Shown: positions 54,498-64,000 of the stretch, piece after piece
Layout: each line of letters starts with the position of its first letter
Position numbering within the stretch: the first letter of the stretch is position 1
Source: Actinernus sp. WN-2022
Taxonomy: Eukaryota > Cnidaria > Anthozoa > Actiniaria > Actinernidae
Length of the DNA: 64,000 nt
Direction: 5' to 3'
NCBI GenBank assembly: GCA_030867875.1
Contig: JAOWCC010001634.1
Coordinates: 135,490,365-135,554,364, forward strand
Made by a program: the position numbers and the translations under genes
The notes under the pieces: model-generated
Seen by the model: only the letters and a program-made list of their open reading frames with translations
Told to the model about the DNA's origin: nothing
Database searches by the model: none

Positions 54498-55120
54498 TTA
54501 AACTGCAAGCGTTTTTTTTTTTTTGTTTCATGCAGCAAAATTTTGACTTTTGACCCATGTATTAAATTTCACCACCAATCAGATTACACTGTGCTGGTCA
54601 CGTAACACTCGCCAGGTTAATTTATTTACATAATTTAATACAGTAAATCAAAATGGTGGACCCGCGAGGAAATTTCTCTCTAATTTGGAGTCCCATCTCT
54701 CAAATGTAAGCAGTTTAATGTTTTATTTAACTTCACTCGTGCGAAAGCCTTCCAACAGGCTCAGGATATTTCAACTGGCGCTCTTGTCGGAGCCGAAGGA
54801 TCGCGTTTTTTACCCAGATGACCAGTGAATTTATTTACGAGACGACGACCGATTAAGGGGCTGCATGATCAAAGCTAATATTTCTCGTTTAAGCTTCTCT
54901 TCCGCCACGGCTTTGTTATTTGAATCTCTGTGGATTGGTATACTCAAATATACTGCACAATACCATACAACTGAATTAGAAGTCTTTAACAAAGCCAAAC
55001 TCAACTTCAACTCAAGAGCAAAGCTGAGAGGGAAAATGAAACCGAACAGTGTCTTGTCAGGTCACGAAGGTACGGTGAGGTTGAAATCATATCATTGTGA
55101 CAAATTAATCAGTGTGACAT

Positions 55121-55286
55121 CAGGGGTGGATCCAGGGTTTGGACTGAGTAGTTTACTCTGACAGACCAATCAACTCATACCCCACCCACCCCACCCCTCC
55201 TAGTAATAAACTACCTAAAATTTAGAGGTTTGAAAAAAGTTGAGTAGTTTACGGAAATCACATAAACTACCCTGGATCCACCCCTG
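55121..55286. mobile_element. MITE with GACAT target duplication (166 bp)
   Basis: CAGGGGTGGATCCAGGGTTT at the left is the inverse of ACCCTGGATCCACCCCTG at the right. GACAT is repeated on both sides (55116-55120, 55287-55291). CAGGGGTGG ends recall hAT-type MITEs, although hAT normally duplicates 8 bp. Confidence 0.75.
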
Positions 55287-56902
55287 GACATATTAATGCG
55301 TGTTTATATCTGCATTTCATTCTCGATTTTTTGCGATAGTCAGTGTACTTTTTTACCAAGTCTATTTATATCCAGTGTTATCCTTCTGATCATGATTATA
55401 TACGTCAATCTCTGGAAGAATGCAGACATGCCAGTAGAAGATAATTGCAAATTTTATTAAGTCGAAGAACGACTGACATGTACGCGTACATAATCACATG
55501 TACACAGAGACGTGCTGCAAACACTCATTGTCTTAAAACGAGTCGCAAGCACATCTTAATTTCTTAAACGAATTTTAGGAAAAAGCAGAAAAGTGAGGCG
55601 AGTTAGAAAACAAAGCCGTAAGTACGGAGAAGAGAGAAATCAGAGATATTTTAAAAAAATGGAGAAATTATTTGTTTGTAAAATCACGTCGAAAAGTCTG
55701 TATGGTAACTAAAAGCCAAAGCGAACCAGAGGAAAATGTAACTTTCATACTACAGTATTTCCAATCATTTCACATACCCGAGCAGTTCTCTCCAAAAATC
55801 TGAATCATAAAAAGTATCACTGCGAAATCATGCTCTCTAATGACATTGAACAGGTCTTTTTGATTCAATAATAAATGCTGATATGTTTAGGTTAACAGCC
55901 AGATTCTCTTGCTTGGGGTTAAAACCGTTAGATGTTGGTGGTGGTGGAGAGATTACAACAACAATAACAATTTATTATACCCTTACAAAGTTTACAAGTG
56001 TGACAAATTAATGGTAAGAAAAATACATATTTACTGAGGGTACTGGCTTCCTGAAATAACTGAGAAGTTAAAATGCCAGGAGCCAGTTTACATGGAATTG
56101 AAATTAAATTAGTAGGTCGCAGGACATGAACAAATACACTTATACAAACTATTCCATTTGGTCAAGTTATTTACAATATATACGGTAGCATATATATAGT
56201 AATACAATTAATACAGTGTTAATAAATAAATAAATATGAAGAGAAAGAGTACAAACTCTTTTTACTTTTAAAAAATGCATAAAAGCTAATATTTGCTGAG
56301 AAATACGTCCTATCTCATCCAGAATGAAAGTAATACTGATCAGTGCAGGTTACAATATATTAACAACACCCCCCTCCCCCCCGGAAAATGTGCAGCATTT
56401 GGCAGTTGTAGCTCATTATATAGCCATTATCACTTATCACAAGAGCATGAGTAGTGAACCAGTATTATTCTCCATGGCGCATTTTTATCACAACAACATC
56501 GATGTATAGAAAATATACACAGTCTTTGAGTTGTTAGTAAAGAAAAAAGTCATTTTAGTCAACATGTTAAGTATTTCTTCAGATGATTGCAAAGCCGAAT
56601 TAATTGTATGACGTCAAGATGACGTCTACCCAGGTTTCGACCCAGGCTTTTACTTACGCGGTCATGGGTCAGGAAAGGTCACATTTACACGATTTCAAAC
56701 AAGCGTAGAACATAAAGTATTCACTTTAAACCAAAAACTTTCTTCACAGAAGTACTCAAAACGTTTCGGAGGTTCATAAGCTATCAAAATTGCAAAAGGG
56801 TGATAGGCACTTTAAAGACTTGTTACTAAGAGGATTTCAAATGAAAGTGTATTTCATCTTCAGTCTCATGTGGCCCGAGTGTAAGCCCAGATGGGCTCTT
56901 GT

Positions 56903-57245
56903 TCATTCTAATCGAGATAGTGTACGCAAAGCTCGCGAAGCACATCTTATTGATAAAGGTCGAAAACTAGAACCTAAAGGTATTAATAGAAAGGAAGAAC
57001 TGTAAATATATATGGTATATCATGTTCCTTAGCTCCTTTATTATTCCTCCGTCTATCATAACGCTCATGGCTCATGTAATAACCATGTTTATAACTTCAC
57101 ACCACAGCGTCAGATCGATTCCATACTTTTTAACGTTTTCTTTCCAGTTCACTTGTAAACCCTGAAGGTTGGCCGTGCCAGCCGAAATATTGGTTCATAT
57201 AAATTACCATTACCGTATAATCAGCCTTTCTTCGTTGTTACTGTT
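56903..57245 (+). pseudogene. Penelope-like element 3' fragment (GIY-YIG C-terminus)
   Basis: The frame immediately after the Helentron-like end encodes HSNRDSVRKAREAHLIDKGR then KLEPKGINRKEEL and a stop at 57005. This matches the last part of the PLE GIY-YIG endonuclease and its conserved C-terminus. The 3' UTR carries CCTGAAGGTTGGCCGTGCCA and GCCGAAATATTGGTTCATAT. Everything upstream is missing. It belongs to a different PLE copy than the one at 20.7-21.7 kb and is better preserved. Confidence 0.75.
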
Positions 57246-57392
57246 TACACATTTGCGCTGATTAGATCCCTCCAAGGTGATCCGGTATTATACTTCGTCC
57301 ATTGGTCCTTGCAGTTTTACAATATTCAGTTAATAATTTGACGACCACAGATCTCACCGCTACCGCATCCGAAGTATAAGAAAGTATGGGCA

Positions 57393-57879
57393 TTGACTTC
57401 AACACATGGAGAAGCCATATCGGCCTTTACACTCCCTCAAGTCATCCACATTACAAGAAAATCGCAAGAAACGTCTTCCCAAATTCAAAGGAACATTCAC
57501 ATAATCGCACCTTCACGTGCACATCTTATTCATCATATTACTTGGAACAGCTTTAATCTTTGTAACTCCTTCATCACCGTCCCAGCAGGCAATCAGCACC
57601 CAGAGACAAACCCAAGTTCTGCGCATCACAACCAACCATAATGTGCTACCCAGAACATTTATTTCTGCAATCTCTACCTTGTCCCCATCACCAAACCTTC
57701 CCGTGAAACTCAAGCATACTTCTACGCTCTTCCTGATATCTCGCAGTATGGACGTTCATCCACATCCTGGACCCACAGCTCTGCATATCCATAAACATCT
57801 CACTGCTTCAAACAGGAAATTATTTAACACAGCCATTTGCCTTCAACAGACACATCCGAACCAAACACCACCTGCCTAA
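57393..57879 (+). pseudogene. LINE ORF2 N-terminal fragment with 2A-like motif
   Basis: The frame at 57517-57879 contains TLFLISRSMDVHPHPGPT. Non-LTR elements of the CR1/L2/Rex group often begin ORF2 with LL..SGD(V/I)xxNPGP, which resembles viral-type 2A ribosome-skipping motifs. Here NPGP is HPGP and the preceding Gly is Met, so the motif is degenerate. The frame stops at 57879 before the endonuclease. An upstream frame (57393-57641) overlaps it in another phase. Confidence 0.5.
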
Positions 57880-57889
57880 CTGGGTGTGT

Positions 57890-57960
57890 GAAAAACGAAG
57901 ACCTAAAAACGAAGACCAAAGACCCTTTAAAACGAAGACCCAAAAACGAAGACCCGCAAT
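57890..57960. repeat. AAAACGAAGACC repeat
   Basis: Five imperfect copies of AAAACGAAGACC lie in about 70 bp. An inverse copy (GTCTTCGTTTTAAAG) occurs at 58061-58075, so the pair may be the ends of a small 170-bp element. Confidence 0.55.
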
Positions 57961-60335
57961 AATAAGGGGGAGGGGTAGGGAAGAATGCTAAATATATATA
58001 TTAATAACTTGCATAAGTGAGATAGTGACCATGACAACGAAAGATATGCAAATACACTAACGTCTTCGTTTTAAAGAAATCGACCCCAAATCTTTAACAT
58101 AGGCACCCAATGGGTGAAAGGCCGGCCTAAGTTTTGTATTGTGAAAAATGAAAATAAGGGTGTATTTGGTACTCAGTTGCTAATAATTCCAAGCTATGTA
58201 TACCAATTTTCTTTGTTTTACAGCTATTTCAATTAATTAATATTGTCTGGGAGATAGGGATTAGGGTATAAATTGGGAATATGACATTAGGAAATAAGGC
58301 ATTTTTAAAATATCAGGTATAGCCTGACAGGCTAAATATGGATAAACAAACCGTAAACGAGTGTTCATTATTAATGGGCTGGGCCGGGGGTCGGTTAAAT
58401 CATAGGGGGGAGGCAATAAATGTTTTAAATGCTTTTATAGGGGGGTCATCAAAGATTTTACCTACTCCTGTCATGTAAAATGTAATGAAATTGTTGTTGT
58501 AATGCTAAGCCAATGTTTAGTCTCCAGAACATAGGAAACCAGTGTTTTAGAGAGCAGTAAAATCTCAAAAATTTAGGCTTGGGCCTTCAGCCCTATCAAT
58601 ATTTAAACGCAGTCTGCTTTGTTTTATTCATACGCAGGATGGTATTCTCTAAGCTCATGATCAAAGGCACATCCCCATAGGAGAGATAATGCACTGGTGT
58701 TCAGGAGATTAATTATGCCAATGCTGAGCTCTTTTTCATTTATTTATAATTTTATATTTATTTGAGACTACGGAACAATTCAATATGATGCACTAGAATG
58801 CAATATGATGCACGAATTATCAGTACAATTTCAAGTACCCATCCGGGAAGTAGGGGGAGGTAGAGATTTCCAGAAGAATACATGTATATATATGTTTTCT
58901 ACTAAACAAAGGTAATGTATCATGGGAAATACCATAAATCTAGAAACATTAATAGTAAATTTAATAGATTACATGTATATATGCAGTTTGCATTCTTTCT
59001 TGCACATCCATCTATTATGTTGGGAGGGGGGATCCAATAATGTTTTGAGCAATTTTATAGGGGATCGTCTAAGGTTTAATTCATTCATAGGGGTCATAAA
59101 CGTTTTAACAAGGGAAGCAGATAAAATGCCGACCCCCCCCCCCCTCCCCCCCCCCCCCCCAAAAAAAACAACCATAAATAATGAATGCTCCCTAAGCTAA
59201 GTCGACTGAGATTTCCAATGGCTGGTCGTATAACTCTTAACCATAATTAATTTCGGTCTGGTGATACTTACCCTAAGGTCCTATTCCTATATCTCTCAGA
59301 CAAGATTAATCATAGACATTTGATACAATTATTACATTTGATTGACTGATGATCCCTTTCTTTAGATTGAGAATAGCGAGTGGCTCTGGGTTGATGCCCT
59401 CACCCTCTCGCCAGAAAATTTTGAATTCAAGTAGCTCTGAAACACTAGCTTATAGTTCTTGTGATCTGAGGAGTTATTTTCTAAATACATATATGTCAAT
59501 GCACAGTTTAATAACAGCGTAAGCTTGTAAGGGCTTTGTTGGATGAGCTTAATTGTACTGAAAAGGCTTCACATATTAGGGACGGCGGAGCGAAATTTTT
59601 CAAGTGGGGTACTAAAAAGTGTAATTAAGCCGGTATGACCAAGCTATAGTCTTAAATGCATGGAAGTAACAAGGCAAAATATTTTTGGGCAAAAAAGTGG
59701 GGGTGCTATAGTCCCCGATGCATCTGTGCCGTCCCTGCATATTTAGCCTTAATCAGAAATATATGAATGACTACATAATAAGCCTTTTCGCTTTATTCCA
59801 GACTGATTGCTCAGCCTCTGGACTAGTGATACGATGGGCATGGTGCATCCAGTTGTGGGTTGGTGGGAACCCTTCCTATACTGGGATCTGTTGTTGGGGA
59901 TCTGTAGAGGGTCTGGCCTCCTATCTTTGAGAAAATAAATAAATAAAGTTTCCCAATATGCATGGAAATGCAAAATAAGGTCTAAAAGTATACTCTTTTG
60001 GGGCTGTGGACCCTACCCTTTCAAAATCCTGGATCTGCCTTATAATTCAAGGAGATAGGTATTTTAGCACACTAGCTAGTGGTTTTATCAGCACGCTAGC
60101 TGGTTTGTTTACCAAACTGACTAGCAGTTTGATCAGCACACTGGCTAGTATTTGGCTTTTGCTTGATTTTGACTGGCTTTAATTTGCTCACTTAATTACA
60201 TAGTTATAGCATTCGTTCCCGAGTGAGCTGGGGCGGTATCGATATTCGCTAATATCTCCTCGTTATTCGTTTTTTTTTCATCCTCACGACTCAAGGGTCC
60301 ATCAACACGTTCGATCCCTGACTCTAGGGATGTCC
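57961..60335. other. Unassigned non-coding stretch
   Basis: No gene is recognised. There is a C-rich homopolymer tract near 59130-59160 followed by A8, and related GGGGG-flanked motifs near 58.43 and 59.03 kb. Short frames at 58922-59200, 59718-59973 and 60196-60432 have no domain. Confidence 0.35.
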
Positions 60336-61093
60336 AAGGCCCAGTTGAAACGTCGATCTTCTCATGAGCCGAACCTAATACCTGAATTAAGTTCATGAGA
60401 ACTACGACGTTTGAATCAATTAAGTTCGACAAATTGTATTAAGATCGACACAGTCGTACAGTTCGACAAGGGCAGTCGGGAATTACGACTTTGGAGCGAC
60501 TCTGATTCAAACATTTTTATAATGTAGTATAAATTATTATAATAGCTTTTTCATTCCCATAATCCCCTTCTGCCCCTGAAAGGCATGCACAACAGGGTCC
60601 CGCAGAAGTTGTGGGAAAATATGGCTGCCTTGAGAAGACAAATTAAATAGGCCATGAAGACATGTGGAATTCATGTTTTGCGACCATTAAATACTACTGC
60701 ATGAATTGTACGTTGCCCATATGCAACACGAACTATTGTAGATTGGCGTTTCATTGCTCTCCGAAAACCTCAAGAGCGCAGTGATGAGACATATGTAGCA
60801 GCAATATCCTTCTTTTAACAATATAATTTAATGCAGTTTACATCATCCTTCGTCTTCTTCTATTTCGTTCATTCATTCCCAGAAGAAAAGCCCTTGTTCT
60901 AGTTGTGTTTGAGTTGGCCATTCGGTCCGCCATTGTTTCACTGTCTGTTTACCACTTATCTCTATGCTTCACATCTAAATATAATTCGGTGCGACTGAAT
61001 TAGGTGCGACGCCTGAATCAACAGTCGAACTTAAGTCGATCTTATGTCTATCTGGTTCGGCTCATGAGAATATCGACGTTTGAACTGGGCCTT
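60336..61093. mobile_element. TIR element (758 bp), non-autonomous
   Basis: AAGGCCCAGTTGAAACGTCG at the left is inverted at the right (CGACGTTTGAACTGGGCCTT). The match continues for about 40 bp through TTCTCATGAGCCGAACC. Secondary inverted motifs (AAGTTCGAC, TTAAGTCGATC) follow inside. Target duplication unclear; no transposase. Confidence 0.75.
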
Positions 61094-62306
61094 AGGAACG
61101 TGAACTGGCTCCATCTGAACAACTAAAGGACTTATTACCGAAACCCTACAATGGCGGATCGCTGTGCTCTACGATCTGCTTGGCCTTCGGAACAAAATCC
61201 GAAAGCGTCCGTAAATATCACGAAGAATGGTTCAAAAGCGAACATAAAAACCACACAATAACCACCCCAAATAAGCTAAAATAATATAGGTCGAATTCAT
61301 AAAAATGAATATAAAGCTTGGCCTATGGCATATGATACTTACCTTTGTTTGCAGACAGCAGAGAGAGTTTATAGAGACAACTCAAAGTCAAGCACAAGGC
61401 TTCCACGAGCCATGACCGAATCTTTTCGAAAAGTTTAAATTTGTCGCTGCAGGACTTAGATAACATGTCGCTGACTTTTTTGCCATGCGCAGCACAGGGG
61501 AATTCTGCTTGGCCGACGCTAGCTCGGCTTTCGCTTGGTCTCGCCCCAGTCCTCCAGGTCCTTTTAGTTAAATTCCGATTAAAATTCGACGTTTTCGATA
61601 TTATATCGACTCAAAAACTGAGAAACATCCGGATTCATTTACACATTTTCCACCCACTCCAATAACTCGTGGATTATCCACGAGTTAAAAACGAAGTGTG
61701 TGGAAATAAGTCGTAACACCTCAGTGGAGCTGAGCCGTGCGAAATTATAATTACGAATGATCTTGATGCCAGAAGTGGTCAGTTGCTTTGTATTTCCAAT
61801 GAAGCCCGCCGGTCCCTTAGTGCAGCAAATCCCCTGGAAACTCACGTAGTAGTCCTTTTGAACCACAAGTGTTCTCTTGTAGACCTAGAGAAAGTAAAAC
61901 GTGGACTGCTGAAGGATTATTTATCGAGTCCCTTCGCCTCGCTGTCTGTTCTTTTTTCGGCATTCCTCTACTCGCCACTCTAAACCGGGATTCGAAGAAA
62001 TATTCGACTAAAGTTTCATTTTAAAAGGTATATATACAAAAGTTAAGATAAAATAAAGTCAGTTAAGCATATATATCTATAAAAAATTACACGATGGCCC
62101 AAACTAGAGATGGATTTCGAAAGATTCGAGAGTCACATAATAACAACACCGATCTTTCTGGGTTTCGTAGCCTACGAAATTGATTTGCGCGCGCAAAGCA
62201 CCATGGGCTCGGACACAGGGTCTTTAATGACTGGCCCCGAGGGAAACAGTGATGTTGTTTCCCAGAGATCCTCGATGTTCCCCGAGAGGGAGTCGAGGGG
62301 AACATC
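61094..62306. other. Unassigned stretch with palindromes
   Basis: A 23-bp near-perfect palindrome (AACTCGTGGAT/ATCCACGAGTT) lies at 61665-61687. A 10-bp stem hairpin, GATGTTCCCC...GGGGAACATC, lies at 62274-62306 immediately beside the LINE tail. Short open frames on both strands are unrecognised. Confidence 0.4.
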
Positions 62307-64000
62307 TTTATTATTATTATTACAATGATATTTATTGAGGGAACCACACTCATCGATGTGATGATTTTCAGTAGGGCCCTCAAATAAAAAATAAATAAAA
62401 TATACAAGAATATATAATACATATATATGAAACAGTTGACAAAAAGAAAAGATAAAATACGTAAAAGCTAAAAACAAAAGTCCATATCTAAAAACTATAT
62501 ACAATTAAAAATGTTCGCCTTCAATTGATTCTTAAATACAATGGGATTGTCAAGTTCTCTAATGTTCGTATTAAGGTCATTCCAGGCATTAGAGCACTGG
62601 AAAGAAGTTCTGAAAGTTCCCCAATTAGTGCGTGAGGGGGGTCTTCGCAAGTCTCTCTTATTTCTTGTGTTGTAATTATGAATTGTATCGCCATGTTGAA
62701 GATTAAAGTCATAATCAATGAGCCCATTTCAACATTTATAAACAAAGAGACAGCGATCGAATATACGTTTGGACTCGAGAGTTGACCATTCTAAATCAGA
62801 GAGAGCAACTGACGCAGACGAGTAATAATCCCTACCTAGAATTAACTTTGCAGTTCGATTCTGCAAAATCTGAAGAGATTCCATTGAACTAACATTGTGC
62901 TTGTCTCCCCATACAATACTTGCATAGTCAAAATGCGGCTTTATCATTGTATTGTAAAACGTTATCCTCGCATGTATCGGCAAGCAGTATCTAATACGCC
63001 CAAGAATAGCAAGTTTTTGGCGAACCTTCGATTGAATCTTACAAATATGATCATGCCAAGTTAAGTTATTATTTAGAGTCACGCCAAGATATTTGAAGTT
63101 ATCCACCTTCTCAAGAACTTCATCATAGATATTCAGTTCAACATTAGAAAAAGCGTTCAGCCTTTGGGAGCTGCCAATTAACATAAGCTTAGATTTGGTT
63201 GTATTCAGCGTCAACTTATACTTTGTAAACCATGAAATAACGTTGAGCAGGTCACGATCCAGCTTGAATTGTAGATCCTGGGGCGCATCTGCTTCACAGT
63301 ATATTATTGTATCGTCGGCATAGAGTGTGACATCGGTGTGTTCGAGACAGTTAGGTAGATCATTCACATAGACGATAAAGAGAAGAGGGCCAAGTATGGA
63401 TCACTGGGGTACTCCGACCGTGACTGGTAGTGACGGTGAAGTACATTTCCCAACAGCGGTTACTTGGGAGCGCTGATTAAGGTATGAGCAGAACCAATCA
63501 AGGGAGGATCCAGTGACTCCAAGGCTTCGACGTTTGCGTTGTAATATGACATGATCGACGGTGTCGAATGCCTTAGTGAGGTCTAAGAATACGCACCCAG
63601 TAACTTTGCCCTTATCCATGTTCTCTAAGATTTGATCAGTAAAATTAGCCAGAGCAATAGTTGTAGAAAGTTTTGGTCTAAAACCAAATTGCTTGGAGCA
63701 AAGGAGCCCATTCTCTATCAGATGACGATATAACTGTTCGTGCACAGCTCGCTCCAGTATCTTGCTTATCGTAGGCAACACAGAAATCGGGCGATAATTA
63801 CTAGGATCTGCCCTATCACCTGCTTCAAAAAGATCCACCACTTTTGCACACTTCCAAAGAGATGGAAACTTCGCTGCATTTATAGACAGATTTAACAGTT
63901 TGGTAATAACAGGTGTAGTTACCGGAAGTGAATCCTTCAGCAATCTGGCACTTATCCGGTCGAGTCCATTGGCCTTATTGGTCTTCAGTTTCTGAAGCTG
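62307..64000 (-). pseudogene. LINE with reverse transcriptase, two nonsense codons, continues past the window
   Basis: The minus strand from the window edge encodes KTNKANGLDRISARLLKDSL, then the RT domain: NYRPISVLPTISKILERAVH, CSKQFGFRPKLSTTIALANF, the catalytic Asp in FLDLTKAFDTVDH, and VTVGVPQ followed by TGA (63401-63403) where Gly is expected. SILGPLLFIVYVNDLPN and the catalytic LYADDTIIY come next, then KYLGVTLNNNLTWHDHICK and FVYKC followed by a second TGA (62729-62731). The same frame continues NGLIDYDFNLQHGDTIHNYN and TNWGTFRTSFQCSNAWNDL to a stop at 62495-62497. A 3' UTR and (TAA)n tail end at about 62307. It is a Jockey/CR1-type element with no frameshift, only the two stops. Confidence 0.88.

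Larger units (their letters stand above)
54014..56902 (+). mobile_element. Helentron-like element, subfamily 1 (2.9 kb with inserts)
   Basis: It starts ACTCGGGCTGCCTGTGGCAG after a T and ends GCCCAGATGGGCTCTTGT before a T. The 5' module is the usual one (CCACCAATCAGATTACACTG; AATGGTGGACCCGCGAGG; GCGAAAGCCTTCCAACAGGC). Two MITEs are nested (54047-54497 and 55121-55286). From about 55.3 to 56.8 kb there is no recognisable gene and the coiled-coil frame is absent. Confidence 0.65.

Noticed and set aside
59718..59973. Overlapping frames of 70-74 codons on both strands
   Set aside because: No domain, and position in a non-coding repeat-like segment makes coding unlikely.

Overview
The window is metazoan nuclear DNA: one gene with GT-AG introns sits in AT-rich sequence packed with eukaryotic transposable elements (non-LTR retrotransposons, Penelope-like elements, PIF/Harbinger, several MITE families, and elements with Helitron2/Helentron-type ends). 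The gene content and repeat mix suggest an invertebrate, plausibly marine, but the sequence does not name the species. No rRNA, functional tRNA, CRISPR array or prokaryotic operon was seen.

Host gene. The one well-supported host gene is a high-affinity choline transporter (SLC5A7/CHT family) on the minus strand. It has eight coding exons between 53583 and 40529. All introns carry GT-AG borders, phases agree at every junction, and the sum is 1692 nt (563 residues plus stop), close to the 580 residues of the human protein. Its introns hold minisatellites, MITEs, a truncated LINE and a 640-bp perfect decanucleotide array.

Left third (about 1.7-31 kb). This is a nearly uninterrupted head-to-tail array, on the plus strand, of elements whose ends look like non-autonomous Helentrons (Helitron2). 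They show a 5' ACTC-start hairpin, an inverted copy of the 5' start placed upstream of a 3' hairpin, a CTTGT terminus, and insertion between two T's without target duplication. At least three subfamilies differ in sequence but keep these pairings through compensatory changes. Nested inside are a minus-strand element of the same kind, a 6-kb PIF/Harbinger transposon (broken transposase, intact Myb/SANT-like partner), a Penelope-like fragment and several MITEs. Paralogous copies in the window supply empty sites for several of these insertions.

Middle (31-40.5 kb). Sparse unassigned DNA comes first, then a cluster of about 135-bp hairpin-forming repeats and 94-bp units carrying CACGTG and CCAAT motifs. 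This cluster is interrupted by a 5'-truncated LINE and a pogo-like MITE; a Mutator-like MITE with a 9-bp target duplication and a minisatellite follow.

Right (53.6-64 kb). Another Helentron-like element contains two MITEs. After it come a Penelope GIY-YIG fragment, the N-terminal piece of a LINE ORF2 with a 2A-like motif, a 758-bp TIR element, and a LINE reverse transcriptase with two nonsense codons that runs off the window end. The transposable-element genes show nested decay rather than a pathway; the choline transporter is the only functional-looking host unit.
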